Below are positions 1 to 8,819 of a DNA stretch of 45,516 nucleotides, in pieces. The notes beneath the pieces were generated by a model. The model searched no databases, was not told the origin of the DNA, and saw nothing but the letters and a program-made list of their open reading frames with translations. The stretch is from contig JANXCQ010000007.1 of assembly GCA_025060195.1 (NCBI GenBank), positions 98,647 to 144,162 of the forward strand, in the 5' to 3' direction. The stretch's first letter is position 1, and every line of letters starts with the position of its first letter. The stretch is from Gemmatales bacterium. Lineage in GTDB: Bacteria > Planctomycetota > Planctomycetia > Gemmatales > HRBIN36. The position numbers were made by a program, and so were the translations under genes.

Positions 1-1410
1 GGGGCGCAGCGGTCGCGGTCCTGGGGGTGCCTCCAGGATCCCCTCCAAGAATAGCTCAAAGTCTGTGGGCCGGCGTGTCTCTTGACCGGGAAGACATGCA
101 GGTCTTTGATGCGGCCATAAAGCTCCCACTAACCGCGGGGTAACCAGAATGATCAATTCCTGCTCGCGTTCCTCATACTGGACACGACGAAATGCCGTGC
201 CAAGCAAGGGCAAATCGCCGAGGTAAGGTACCTTGTTCGTGGCCGCGTCCACCTCCGTTTGGATCAAACCACCTAGAACCAGGCTTTGTCCACTTTCTAA
301 TTCAACGGTGGTTTCCTCTTCCTGAGTGAGGAAACGGGGCACCAGGGTGCCAGAAATCTGCACCGGGTTGCTGAAATCCAGACGACTGACCTCGGCACGC
401 ACCTTAATGCGGATCCGGCCGTCGCCGAGCACTATGGGTAGGAATTGCACAATGGTGCCAAAACGCCGAAATTCAACGCCCGGTGGTTGGCCTAACGCCG
501 CGGGGGTGGGATAAGGCTGTTCTCCTCCGACCACGAAACGGGCAGGTTGAGCGCTGCATGCCGTGACCACGGGGCTACTGATAATCTTGGCCAAGCCTTC
601 CCGCCGAAGTGCCTCCACAAATCCCAAAAAAGCACTCGAGGCATCGGTGATGCCTAACAGGAGATTGCTGTTGGCATCAAAGATCGGCCGATCGGTGCTG
701 AACGTGCCTACTCCCCCGCGTAGATTGATGGATTGCGGATTGACGAGCGTCCCCACGGTACTGCCGAAATAGTCGGCCCGATCCGACCATAAAAAGTTAA
801 AGCCAAAGCGGCGCAACTCCGTGCGATCCACCTTAGCCACGACGACTTCCAACTGCACTAAGTGGGGTCCCACGACGCGCAAATTGTTTACCACCCGTCC
901 TGCGCCTGCATAGCCTTCAAGAAAACGAATCAACGGATCAATATCTTCCGCCGCGTGCACGCTGCCCCCGACGATCAGGGTACGGTCGGGCCCCTGGGTG
1001 ATCTCCACGTTGGCTCGGGGAAATTGTTTGGCAACGGCTTGGCGAATGAATTGGATGTCAGGCTCGACGGAGATTATGAACGTGGTGACTTGGTCTTTTT
1101 CATCCGTGAGTGTGAGCCGGGTGCTGCCGACGTTCAGGCCAGTTACCTCTAGGACATTGGGCTTGTCCTTAACGGGTCGTACCTCGACAATGCCATGACG
1201 GGAGGTGGCCGCCTCTTTGATCCTCAAGCCGCTCGGAGCACGCACGTAAATAGTTTCTCCGAGACTGATCACTTCGTCGGGTCCGCCACGACCCGCTGGC
1301 CCCGCCCCAGATTGCTGCGACCAGGCTACAGACCAGGCCAACACTTCCACTACTAAGAAGACACTCAGCCTACTTAGGCTATGTCGCTTCCCAACGAGCA
1401 TGCGGCGCAT
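1..1410 (-). CDS. cpaC: Tad/Flp pilus secretin CpaC (RcpA), 3' end cut by window
   Basis: This frame is open from an ATG at 1410 to the window edge (470 codons, no stop), so the C-terminus is missing. It starts with a signal-peptide-like stretch (about residues 10-31). Next is an N-terminal pilus/secretin domain that includes VISLGETIYVRAPSGL, then a BON-like segment with TLIVGGSVHAAEDIDPLI. The secretin core carries the family signature VPYLGDLPLLGTAFRR and then QELIILVTPRLVG. The family forms the outer-membrane channel through which the Flp pilus leaves the cell. GAGGTG lies 5 bases before the chosen ATG; a second ATG 9 bases inside is possible. It is the last visible gene of a minus-strand tad operon, 115 bases downstream of cpaB. 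The ATPase and platform genes (tadA/B/C) would be expected beyond the left edge. Family identity is secure. Confidence 0.9.
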   Translation of the reverse strand, partial: MRRMLVGKRHSLSRLSVFLVVEVLAWSVAWSQQSGAGPAGRGGPDEVISLGETIYVRAPSGLRIKEAATSRHGIVEVRPVKDKPNVLEVTGLNVGSTRLTLTDEKDQVTTFIISVEPDIQFIRQAVAKQFPRANVEITQGPDRTLIVGGSVHAAEDIDPLIRFLEGYAGAGRVVNNLRVVGPHLVQLEVVVAKVDRTELRRFGFNFLWSDRADYFGSTVGTLVNPQSINLRGGVGTFSTDRPIFDANSNLLLGITDASSAFLGFVEALRREGLAKIISSPVVTACSAQPARFVVGGEQPYPTPAALGQPPGVEFRRFGTIVQFLPIVLGDGRIRIKVRAEVSRLDFSNPVQISGTLVPRFLTQEEETTVELESGQSLVLGGLIQTEVDAATNKVPYLGDLPLLGTAFRRVQYEEREQELIILVTPRLVGALWPHQRPACLPGQETRRPTDFELFLEGILEAPPGPRPLRP

Positions 1411-1525
1411 CCTTTCACCTCGCGGATTTGCCAGAGGGACTGAGTCATTTGCTTTCTGCTTTTCCTCCCGGCCCGAGCAGACCCAGGACTGGTTGCTGGC
1501 GTGTTTTCGCGTGTCTATGTTCCGG

Positions 1526-2389
1526 TCACTGGACGCCGTCGGTTTCGTATTCATAAACCCGTACTTGCCCGTTGTTGATGATGGTTTGTTTAAAAGGTTG
1601 TTTCTTCGAGCTGGAGGCCGACACAGGCACCTGCGCGACCACCACAGGATTCTCGGGCGGGGGAGTGTCATAGTGGGCTAAACGTCGGTGCCAACTGGGC
1701 GAGGCGCCCGTCGTTTTGACTTCCGAGGTATCATCGGGGCGGCGCGCTACTAACCGCAGCGTGCCTGTGTCCGCATAAACGCTCAACAGTTCCGCTTGTT
1801 CGAGGGTCACGCGTAAGGTCACCCGGTCGTAGGTCTTGGCGATGGTGCCTTCCGGAATCTGCGGCTGCTGATCGATCGCCAGCACTTCAATGTTCTGCAG
1901 AATGGTTTTGGCAAACGGCTGGTTATTCTCGCCGCGCATTTGCGTGGCCACAACGTCGACGCGCGAACCTGGCAGGATGAAACCGCCCGCAGCGCTATCG
2001 AGCGTTACCTTTACGGTCATGAGCCGCTCGCCCTCGCGTAGTTTTGCCACTAGAGGCTCTTGTCCTGGGGGCAATAGGTGGGACTCGGTAAGTACGCCCC
2101 CGGGTTCGATGGCCGATTTCACGGTACGCCCGCGAACGTGGTCGAGATGGCCTAGGGCGTCGCGCGGAGCTTGCGTTTTGGGCACTTTCTTGACTTCAAA
2201 CCATTGGCTTGGCTCGCTCAGGTGTGTATAACCAGGCACCCGTTGTCGCGCTTGGAGCACTACCACCTCCTCTTCCGCTGCCTGGTGTTTCGGCGACGAG
2301 CGCAGGTACCTATTGGTGACTAGGCTCGCACCCAGGCCAGCGAGAACTGCTACGGCTACGGTTACCATCATCTTGGGCCTGATCTTCAT
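1526..2389 (-). CDS. cpaB: Flp pilus assembly protein CpaB (RcpC)
   Basis: A protein of 287 residues with an N-terminal membrane anchor (about residues 8-24, VTVAVAVLAGLGASLV). A SAF-like domain follows, around residues 43-105, including the GRTVKSAIEPGGVLTESHL segment. Then comes the RcpC/CpaB segment LMTVKVTLDSAAGGFILPGSRVDVV, which is diagnostic of the family. CpaB is an inner-membrane or periplasmic partner of the secretin in Tad pilus assembly. The gene sits between the prepilin peptidase (253 bases upstream) and the secretin CpaC (115 bases downstream), all on the minus strand, as in other tad loci. The C-terminal 50 residues are polar and proline-rich and are not a recognised domain. 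Length is normal for the family. Confidence 0.9.
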   Translation of the reverse strand: MKIRPKMMVTVAVAVLAGLGASLVTNRYLRSSPKHQAAEEEVVVLQARQRVPGYTHLSEPSQWFEVKKVPKTQAPRDALGHLDHVRGRTVKSAIEPGGVLTESHLLPPGQEPLVAKLREGERLMTVKVTLDSAAGGFILPGSRVDVVATQMRGENNQPFAKTILQNIEVLAIDQQPQIPEGTIAKTYDRVTLRVTLEQAELLSVYADTGTLRLVARRPDDTSEVKTTGASPSWHRRLAHYDTPPPENPVVVAQVPVSASSSKKQPFKQTIINNGQVRVYEYETDGVQ

Positions 2390-2642
2390 AGGTCCGCCTC
2401 ACTTCTTGGGGAGTTGGTCCGAGGTGCTTGAGAGGGGACGTCAACCTGGCCATTGCGTTTGTCCGTCGCCCAAGGCTTTTCACAGCTGCGGTTTCATAAA
2501 TTGGTCAGGCCAAGGGTCCGTTGTTTCCCAAAATTACGCTTCGGCGTAGATGGGCCGAATACTTGAATTTTTCCAAAGGTGCCTAAAGGTTCGGCGGCGC
2601 AAGATAAGTGGAATCTGCGTCCAGCGTTTCCAAACTGATCGC

Positions 2643-3227
2643 TCACGATGGCAACCAGATCCGCAAAAGCAAGTAGCCCAGAAAGCCAAGGCACAGTGGT
2701 AGGCCATAAGGCAGCAACACCATGCGCGGTTTCCGCTGCATGGCTCGTTCTGAGACCTGCGACCAGGATTGGGCACGCGCCAAATCGGTGACAATTTGAC
2801 GCGTATGTTCTCGATAATCCCGCCACCGGGCATGCCAAACCATTAGGCCCAACGCGAGGATGCCTCCGATGATGGCCGCTAGGCAGAATCCATAGAGCAC
2901 GATCCAGAACCCTTCGCGGAGTCCGTAGAGCGCACCGATCCAGGCGCCGAAACCCATTTGCATCTTGACGTCGCCCGCCCCCATGCCGCCGATGGCGTAC
3001 ACCGGCCATAACAGCAAGAAGCCCCATCCTAGTAACAGCCAACTGGCCCACAAACCGCTCCAGCCGTCCCAAATCGCTGCTAAGACCAGGCCACTCAGCA
3101 TCATGCTGAAGGTCAGCCAATTCGGTACGCGCAGCTGCCAACAGTCAATGACCGCCCCCGCGACTAGAAAGGCGGTCAGCACTATCAAAGGCCAACCATT
3201 CACGGCGAGGAGAATTCCGGTTTCCAT
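2643..3227 (-). CDS. cpaA: Prepilin peptidase CpaA/TadV (A24 family)
   Basis: An aspartic membrane protease that removes the leader of Flp prepilins. Several hydrophobic helices are visible. The first catalytic aspartate lies in VIDCWQLRVPNWLT, near the end of the first helix, and the second in the family GxGD motif, here GMGAGDVKMQ. The long third domain of PilD-type peptidases is absent, as is usual for CpaA/TadV. The frame is open for another 38 codons upstream (to 3341), but that extension is polar and unlike the family, so METGILLAVNGW at 3227 is preferred; no strong ribosome site precedes it. It lies downstream of the two pilin genes and upstream of cpaB, its expected partners. A strong hairpin (3386-3410) sits between it and the nearest pilin. 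Confidence 0.88.
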   Translation of the reverse strand: METGILLAVNGWPLIVLTAFLVAGAVIDCWQLRVPNWLTFSMMLSGLVLAAIWDGWSGLWASWLLLGWGFLLLWPVYAIGGMGAGDVKMQMGFGAWIGALYGLREGFWIVLYGFCLAAIIGGILALGLMVWHARWRDYREHTRQIVTDLARAQSWSQVSERAMQRKPRMVLLPYGLPLCLGFLGYLLLRIWLPS

Positions 3228-3385
3228 GGCACTTGATTTCGGTATGAGATAGATTCCCTGGGATAGGTCGTTGCAATTTTGCACCTGCCGCAGAGTAACT
3301 GCCCGACGGTCACCGGCTGGGGCCAGCGGGTTTGCTCTCACGCCGCGCCCACGAAATCAGGAAGAAGCGAAGCGCTCCGAAGTTC

Positions 3386-3410
3386 GGGGCTGACCGAAAA
3401 GGTCAGCCCC
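3386..3410 (-). terminator. Strong hairpin between pilin and cpaA
   Basis: A perfect 10-base-pair GC-rich inverted repeat (ggggctgacc / ggtcagcccc) with a 5-base loop lies 83 bases past the pilin stop codon and about 160 bases before the cpaA start. No T-run follows on the minus strand, so it is not a textbook intrinsic terminator. By inference it is a partial terminator or an mRNA-stabilising 3' end that would give more pilin message than assembly-gene message. Confidence 0.6.
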
Positions 3411-3493
3411 CCGGCTCCCACGAAAATCGTCCATCCGACACGTCGGTTACACGCTTTGGTGGACTTAGATTCGCCGAGCGAGAAATCTCGATG

Positions 3494-3676
3494 TTATTGC
3501 GCGTTGGCAATCGTGTCACTAACCTTCTGGAACTTATCGCGAGCACTCTGGCCGAGGCTAGTGATGGCGGCAATGCATACCACCACGATCAGAGCCAGCA
3601 TCACAGCATACTCGACGGCAGTTGGGCCGTCTTCGCTTACCAGGAAGTGTTTCACCGCATGCAGCACAGACCTCAT
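3494..3676 (-). CDS. flp: Flp family type IVb pilin
   Basis: A pilin of 60 residues: a short positively charged leader, then EDGPTAVEYAVMLALIVVVC. This is the Flp pattern of a processing site followed by a hydrophobic helix with the conserved Glu-Tyr pair. The start MRSVLHAVKHFL is chosen because GGAGGA lies just before it; the frame continues 12 codons further upstream without support. The protein would be cut by the CpaA peptidase encoded downstream and polymerise into the Flp pilus. It is the second of two adjacent pilin genes; both are on the minus strand and are separated by about 150 bases. Confidence 0.92.
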   Translation of the reverse strand: MRSVLHAVKHFLVSEDGPTAVEYAVMLALIVVVCIAAITSLGQSARDKFQKVSDTIANAQ

Positions 3677-3825
3677 GGCAAAATCCTCCCGTTGTTGGTG
3701 AGACTGAGACACCCCTGGAGACCTCGAGCAGACCGCCTGCTCGACTCAGTGATTGCACGCATTTACCCATGGAGATGGCGGCGCGATCTATAGCCCGCGC
3801 CAGGCGGAAATTAGTTAGTTGGCTC

Positions 3826-4011
3826 CTAGTCCTTGCCGAAGCCCCCTTTTGCAATCACTTGCTGGAACCCGTTGAGCGTCGGGTTCCCAATGCTGGCGAT
3901 GGCGCTGAAACACACGAGAATGAGGAGCGCCACCATCAGGGCATACTCCACGCTAGTCGTACCTTGGTCGTTGCGCCACCACTGGTGCCAGCAGGTACGC
4001 CATCGTCGCAT
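3826..4011 (-). CDS. Flp family type IVb pilin, first gene of the tad operon
   Basis: A pilin of 61 residues with a basic, tryptophan-rich leader (MRRWRTCWHQWWRND), then QGTTSVEYALMVALLILVCF, which keeps the Flp processing region and the Glu-Tyr pair. The rest of the helix and the short tail (GGFGKD) differ from the neighbouring pilin at 3494, so the two are diverged paralogues and not a recent copy. One may be the major pilin and the other a minor one; the sequence does not say which. It is the first gene after the promoter-like site at 4162-4199, with a leader of roughly 145 bases. Confidence 0.9.
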   Translation of the reverse strand: MRRWRTCWHQWWRNDQGTTSVEYALMVALLILVCFSAIASIGNPTLNGFQQVIAKGGFGKD

Positions 4012-4161
4012 CGTTGGTATTCCTCACGGGGCTATTGGGGTGGCTGACGAGGGGAAACGGGCGCGTCCTACCAGGGCCAGTTTGGGGAGTTTTGTGGGGA
4101 GTTGCGGCCTGACGGAAAATTTCGTTTATCGCTTCCGCTCAGCATAGAACCGTTCGCCACA

Positions 4162-4199
4162 AAATTAGCTCAGGTTTTTTCGCCTGTCAAATTCGACAG
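4162..4199 (-). promoter_or_regulatory. Sigma-70-type promoter of the tad operon with an inverted repeat over the -35
   Basis: On the minus strand TTGACA (4190-4185) is followed by a 17-base spacer and TAATTT (4167-4162), a near-ideal housekeeping promoter. A perfect 5-base inverted repeat with a 6-base centre (ctgtc at 4184-4188, gacag at 4195-4199) overlaps the -35 box and could bind a regulator. The motif ttttttcgcct occurs on both sides of this repeat. Promoter shape is seen directly; the regulator is inference. Confidence 0.6.
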
Positions 4200-4296
4200 A
4201 GTCATTTTTTTCGCCTAACTTGGTCCCGTTGCAACATTGCATCTACGCCCTTCAACTGCGACAATAACTACTGTCGTTACCTAGGGAGGCTGAGAC

Positions 4297-5190
4297 ATGC
4301 GTGCGCGCTGGAAGCTCGCCGCGGTGCAAATGAACGTCCACTTTGCCGACAAGCTCCGCAACCTGCAGCGGATGCGCCAAGCGCTCCGCGAAGCCGCCAG
4401 CCAGGGTGCCCATTTGGTAATTTTTCCTGAATGCTGCCTAACAGGATATGTGTTCGATGACAAATCGGCGGCTTTGGCGCTTGCGGAACCGATCCCGGGA
4501 CCGAGCACGGTCGAACTCAGCTTGATATGCCGCGAGCATGAGGTGTTTGTCATCTACGGTTTGCTCGAACGCGACCACGAGCGTCTTTATAACAGTTGCG
4601 TTTTGGTAGGTCCTGAGGGGGTAGTGGCGAGTTATCGCAAAGTTCACCTGCCGTACATCGGCGTCGATCGCTTTGCCACTCCAGGCGACCGGCCTTTTAC
4701 GGTGCACGAGCTTCCTGGGATACGTCTGGGGATGCATATCTGCTATGATGGTAGCTTTCCCGAATCGGCGCGAGTTCTGGCCCTTTTGGGAGCGGATTTG
4801 ATCGTCTTGGTAACGAATTGGCCCCACACAGCTGCTTGCAGTGCCCAATGTATCCCCACGTGCCGCGCCCTGGAAAATCACGTTTACTTCGCCGCCGTCA
4901 ATCGGGTAGGCGAGGAAGGCGGTTTCCGCTTCATCGGCCAGAGTCGCATCGCTTCCCCGACTGGGGAAACGATCGCCGTGGCTGAACACGACCAGGAAAC
5001 GATCTTATACGCGGAAATCGAACCGAGCATGGCTCGGAAAAAACATCGCATAATCGTACCGGGCAAACATGAGATTAATCGCTTGGCCGATCGCCGGCCA
5101 GAATTTTATGCCGTGCTCACGCAGATGGCCCCTGAAACATTTCGCCGACCACCCTCAAGTGCGAGCTCAGCCACCATTTTGCCCTCATAA
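4297..5190 (+). CDS. Carbon-nitrogen hydrolase (nitrilase superfamily)
   Basis: A protein of 297 residues with the full nitrilase-fold catalytic set: Glu45 in VIFPECCLTGY, Lys115 in SYRKVHLPYIG and nucleophile Cys149 in MHICYDGSFPE. Members hydrolyse amides or nitriles of small molecules. The exact substrate cannot be told, though the overall form is that of an amidase branch rather than a true nitrilase. GGGAGG lies upstream of the chosen ATG with proper spacing. It is the first of three plus-strand genes, ahead of a small membrane protein (15 bases away) and tsaB, and is divergent from the tad operon. The last 15 residues are serine-rich and outside the fold. Confidence 0.88.
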   Translation: MRARWKLAAVQMNVHFADKLRNLQRMRQALREAASQGAHLVIFPECCLTGYVFDDKSAALALAEPIPGPSTVELSLICREHEVFVIYGLLERDHERLYNSCVLVGPEGVVASYRKVHLPYIGVDRFATPGDRPFTVHELPGIRLGMHICYDGSFPESARVLALLGADLIVLVTNWPHTAACSAQCIPTCRALENHVYFAAVNRVGEEGGFRFIGQSRIASPTGETIAVAEHDQETILYAEIEPSMARKKHRIIVPGKHEINRLADRRPEFYAVLTQMAPETFRRPPSSASSATILPS

Positions 5191-5205
5191 GTCAGGACCA
5201 CTCCT

Positions 5206-5457
5206 GTGTACTCCCCCCAGCTACTGGTCAACGCAACATTCGGTGTGATTTGGATCGTCTTGGCGGTCTTTCTTCTCTTTTTCTATCGGGGCCCAGAACA
5301 TCTGGGACAGTTCAATCTGCGCACCATGGGGGTTCTTTCCAGCTTGTTAGCGTTGTATAACGTGATACGCGTATATCTGGAATGGCGTCGCCTCCGCCAG
5401 GGACATCAGAACGGCACGCGCTATGACCGAGGAACATCTCCGCCTGCTGTTGATTGA
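5206..5457 (+). CDS. Small membrane protein of unknown function
   Basis: A GTG-started frame of 83 residues with one strong hydrophobic helix (FGVIWIVLAVFLLFFY), a second weaker one (MGVLSSLLALYNVIRVYL) and a basic tail. I do not recognise a family. It starts 15 bases after the nitrilase-like gene and its last 35 bases overlap the tsaB start in another frame, which suggests translational coupling with tsaB. Placement inside a compact operon and the two-helix pattern argue for a real gene. Confidence 0.6.
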   Translation: MYSPQLLVNATFGVIWIVLAVFLLFFYRGPEHLGQFNLRTMGVLSSLLALYNVIRVYLEWRRLRQGHQNGTRYDRGTSPPAVD

Positions 5458-6139
5458 AACTTCGGGCCAGCCCGGCCAAGTCGGCCTGGCAAAAGGAGAC
5501 CGTTTATTGTGCAGTCGAAGTCTATCGGCGGCACGTCGCCACGCTCGCGACTTGGCCCCGACGGTGAAAGCGCTCTTAGCAGAACTGGGCTGGCGTCCCC
5601 GTGATCTCCAAGCTGTGGCCGTGAGCCGAGGCCCGGGTAGTTACACGGGGCTGCGTGTGGGCATCATATCGGCCAAAGCTCTGGCCTACGCCTTGAACAT
5701 TCCCATCTTAGCGGTCGATACCTTCCCCATCTTAGCGTTGCAAGCAGGCCCTGGCGAAGACCTAGACGTGCTCGAAGACGCTCAGCAAGACAAAGTTTAC
5801 GTACAACGGTTTCGTTGGGCAGCGACGCAAACTCGTCCCGAACCGTTGGATGCGCTGACCATCCGCCCCTTCTCCGATTGGCTGAGGGATCTGCCTCCGA
5901 ACCTCCGCGTCACGGGCCCGGCTCTCGAGGTGGCCAGCTTTCGCACCCGCTTACCTCCAACGGTCAGGGTGTTGCCCCAAGAGTCGTGGCACCCGCAACT
6001 GGCGGCCATGCTTACCTTGGCGCGGGATCAGTGGGCGCGCGGGGAGGTTGCCGATTTATGGCGCCTGGAACCTTTGTATCTCCGCCCCAGCGAGGCTGAA
6101 GAGGCTTGGGAGCGGCGTAAACCGGCTACGCGCTCGTAA
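5423..6139 (+). CDS. tsaB: tRNA t6A biosynthesis protein TsaB
   Basis: A protein of 238 residues with an actin-like (ASKHA) fold. The N-terminus LLLIETSGQPGQVGLAKGD matches the family phosphate-loop strand. SRGPGSYTGLRVGIISAKALA is the diagnostic TsaB motif, followed by IPILAVDTFPILAL. TsaB is the scaffold partner of TsaD and TsaE in making threonylcarbamoyladenosine at tRNA position 37; the partners are not in this window. The start codon lies inside the preceding small gene (35-base overlap) and has no clear ribosome site of its own, consistent with coupled translation. The C-terminal part is divergent, as is normal for TsaB. Confidence 0.9.
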   Translation: MTEEHLRLLLIETSGQPGQVGLAKGDRLLCSRSLSAARRHARDLAPTVKALLAELGWRPRDLQAVAVSRGPGSYTGLRVGIISAKALAYALNIPILAVDTFPILALQAGPGEDLDVLEDAQQDKVYVQRFRWAATQTRPEPLDALTIRPFSDWLRDLPPNLRVTGPALEVASFRTRLPPTVRVLPQESWHPQLAAMLTLARDQWARGEVADLWRLEPLYLRPSEAEEAWERRKPATRS

Positions 6140-6174
6140 ACGCTCCTTGCTTTTGCATTCCGGCAAGCTGTTCA

Positions 6175-8241
6175 TTACCAGTAGCGCGCTAACAAGTCGC
6201 CCACCAGTCCGATCATGCGTCCCACACTCAGCACAACAAACGCTGCAGCCCAACTAGCGATTACGGCCCGTTCAGTCCATAAGCGCCAGCACCTTCGTGA
6301 TTCATTTCCGCGGACAAGGCATGGGGACGCATGGTGGCTCAGCTCCGTCTGGGCGGATACTAATGCCGCGCTCATGGGCAGCCAGAGGCCTAGCAGCACG
6401 CAAGGAAACAAGTATCGCACTTGCATCCCGTAGATAAACGGATAACGAGGCGGCGTTACCACCAGATACATGACCACCCCGGTCAACAACCATGTGCCGA
6501 GGATGAGCACGGCGAGGTAAACGATGACCATGCCTAACGTCATGCATCCGCGCCAGTGGCACCAACGCGGCGCGTGTAGGGTCGCCCGCGCCAAATCCAC
6601 CAGCGCCGCGGTGTAGAGGAGTCCGCGGAGAAACCCAAGATGATAGGGATGCAACACCGTGTCCACCCAACCGAGTGGCATAAACCAATTGTCGATCTCG
6701 CGGGGGATGGCCAAGGCATGACGGAACGGTTCGCGTAGGAAATAGCGCCAGCCACCTTCCTTGAGCAGAAACCGCAATTGTTCGCGAAATTGGTCGGCGA
6801 CAGGCACCTGTTGCATCGCCTGGTAACCGCGCCAGAGCATTACCAACACAAGCACGCCAAGCCCCAAGCCCAGCGCGAAAATCAGTCCCCAGCCGTACCA
6901 ACTATGGAGCGGCAGCCGACGCCATGGCGTGGCCCAAAGGGGCAGTACAAATAACAAGACGTAAATGGGAGGCTTGGCCAGAAAACATAGGCCCGTCAGT
7001 AGCCACAACGTCGCATATTTGGCCCAACTCCATTGCTGCAGGAGAGCTAACCAGCATAACCCCGCCGCCAGCGCTGCAACATTCGACAAGTTGTCGCTAC
7101 TGACAATGACACATTGCTGTTGTACATACGGGCTAGAGAGAACCGCTAACACCAACGCCGGCAGATGCTCGTTACGCCAAGCCCAGCAGAGCAAGCCTGC
7201 GATTACCAGCACGGGAATCAGGCGGCATAGGTAGTAAAAAACCAACGCTTCTTGCACTGTATGCACGCGCGGAAATAGCCACGCCACTAACGCCACTGCG
7301 GGATAGGAATAATAGCCAGCATAATTCACCCATTTCGGTTCCCTAATAGGAATAATCTCTGGACTTGCTTGTCGGAAGAGAGTAGCTGAGACATGAACTT
7401 CGGCATGCCAACGCACCGAGGCGAAACCTGTAATTTCTGGCAAGTTGTATAGGTATGTTTCTGTCACGGCGTGGCGCCGATACCGTGCCAAGGCATCGCG
7501 CCAATGATCCTGTTCATCAGGTCCCTGGAAAGGCGGTAACAAAAACACGGTGAGCAAGAAACTGGCTAAGGTCGCCGCAAGCAGGAAACCTTGAAGCATT
7601 CTTGTGCTAAGTAATGTGGGCCAGAGTATCATCACGGCTAGAAGACCACACGCTAGGGCCAGGAACATGCCCGTGAACCGAGCGGCTCGTTGACGCACCG
7701 CCGGAGTTTGATAGGCCGTAGCATCCTGGGGTACGACCACCTCCAAACGGGCGACGCGCACTGCGCTATGGGGCGGCACTCCAATCCGCACTTGGCGGGC
7801 CAACTGGGGTAACCGCCAAAGCACGCAAAACACCTGACCATCGCGTTGCAATTCGCCCCGTACCCTGCACGTGTTCAAAAATGCTTCCAGACTCAGCGAG
7901 AACGCCTGCCTTTGGGGGTCGGTGACTTCCACGGGCACCCAGGCGAGTTTCCAATCGGGAAGACACGTGCTGTGCGGGTGAATCACAAGCCGCACCTCGA
8001 GGAGACCCGACGGCATCGGACCCAAGTCGAAGCTGCCGAGGTGACCGTCCGTGGCCAGCAACTCGCCCACAATCCGAATAGCCCGCACGTTCGTCAGAGG
8101 CGCTTCTTCGAGGCGCCAAGATAACGTGCGTGTTTTTACGGCGTCTGTTCCATGCCCTTGCCACCACGGCCATATCCACGCCGCGAGTAATCCCCCGCCT
8201 ATTAGCGACACGGCGATCAGCCAACGCTGCCAGGCCCTCAC
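6175..8241 (-). CDS. DUF2142-type multi-spanning membrane protein
   Basis: A protein of 688 residues. The N-terminus has one membrane helix (about 7-25) followed by an exported domain of about 160 residues. Many helices begin near residue 190. Between the first helices of the C-terminal half is LLPPFQGPDEQDHWRDALA (Asp-Glu at 242-243), the signature of DUF2142 proteins, which resemble GT-C glycosyltransferases acting on lipid-linked sugars outside the membrane. The start is GTG at 8241, with GAGAGG 6 bases before it. The gene stands between the convergent tsaB (35 bases away) and the Nudix gene. The substrate is unknown and the glycosyltransferase role is inferred from family shape. Confidence 0.75.
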   Translation of the reverse strand: MRAWQRWLIAVSLIGGGLLAAWIWPWWQGHGTDAVKTRTLSWRLEEAPLTNVRAIRIVGELLATDGHLGSFDLGPMPSGLLEVRLVIHPHSTCLPDWKLAWVPVEVTDPQRQAFSLSLEAFLNTCRVRGELQRDGQVFCVLWRLPQLARQVRIGVPPHSAVRVARLEVVVPQDATAYQTPAVRQRAARFTGMFLALACGLLAVMILWPTLLSTRMLQGFLLAATLASFLLTVFLLPPFQGPDEQDHWRDALARYRRHAVTETYLYNLPEITGFASVRWHAEVHVSATLFRQASPEIIPIREPKWVNYAGYYSYPAVALVAWLFPRVHTVQEALVFYYLCRLIPVLVIAGLLCWAWRNEHLPALVLAVLSSPYVQQQCVIVSSDNLSNVAALAAGLCWLALLQQWSWAKYATLWLLTGLCFLAKPPIYVLLFVLPLWATPWRRLPLHSWYGWGLIFALGLGLGVLVLVMLWRGYQAMQQVPVADQFREQLRFLLKEGGWRYFLREPFRHALAIPREIDNWFMPLGWVDTVLHPYHLGFLRGLLYTAALVDLARATLHAPRWCHWRGCMTLGMVIVYLAVLILGTWLLTGVVMYLVVTPPRYPFIYGMQVRYLFPCVLLGLWLPMSAALVSAQTELSHHASPCLVRGNESRRCWRLWTERAVIASWAAAFVVLSVGRMIGLVGDLLARYW

Positions 8242-8378
8242 GGTTTACCTCTCAGCCCCTTTCATGGACGAGACACACTGCCCAGCGGCAGCACATGATG
8301 CTTTGGGACTGGTTTCCGTACCACCGGCGTCCGGTTTGGCTGATGTCTCCATGCTCCTGACATATCGTTGTCAAGGAG

Positions 8379-8813
8379 CTAACCGCCCCCTGTCGCTTGC
8401 AAGATTGCCAGGACACGGGCATTGGCCTCGGGAAAGCGATAGTGCCTCAGCTGCGGGATCGCCACCCAACGAAACGATCCGCGCGGCTCGGCGTCAGCCA
8501 CGGCCTCGCACTCGATGAACGTCAAATAAAGACGTCCGTGCGCATAGCTGTGTTCCACCTCGCACAGACGACGCACGGCTTGAACATGCAGCCCAGTTTC
8601 CTCAAAACATTCCCGTACTGCAGCCGATTCGGGCGCCTCACCGGGATGACATTTACCCCCTGGAAACTCCGCAAAACCTGCCAAAGGACTGTCCTCAGGT
8701 CGAACCCCAACGAGCACTTCGTTCCCACGCCGCACCACCGCTATCGCGATGGGCGTGACTTGCTCGTGCACCCATGGCGTAGGATGCGCTTCCATGGCTG
8801 GGAACAACGTCAC
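8379..8813 (-). CDS. Nudix hydrolase (MutT-like)
   Basis: A protein of 144 residues with a complete Nudix box, GKCHPGEAPESAAVRECFEE followed by TGL, which binds Mg and hydrolyses a nucleoside diphosphate linked to another group. The residue spacing and the downstream WVAIPQLRHYRFPEAN segment resemble MutT/8-oxo-dGTP pyrophosphatases, so a house-cleaning role is likely but not proven. The frame opens with GTG at 8813, six bases after the ilvD stop; an ATG six codons inside (8795) is an equally plausible start because neither has a strong ribosome site. Probably co-transcribed with ilvD. Confidence 0.85.
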   Translation of the reverse strand: MTLFPAMEAHPTPWVHEQVTPIAIAVVRRGNEVLVGVRPEDSPLAGFAEFPGGKCHPGEAPESAAVRECFEETGLHVQAVRRLCEVEHSYAHGRLYLTFIECEAVADAEPRGSFRWVAIPQLRHYRFPEANARVLAILQATGGG

Positions 8814-8819
8814 TTGAGC

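Noticed and set aside
2494..3141. A 215-codon frame overlapping the prepilin peptidase on the same strand
   Set aside because: It is an out-of-frame shadow of cpaA with an arginine-rich, unrecognisable product.
6302..6901. A 199-codon frame within the DUF2142 gene
   Set aside because: Same strand, other frame; arginine- and alanine-rich shadow of a clear membrane protein.
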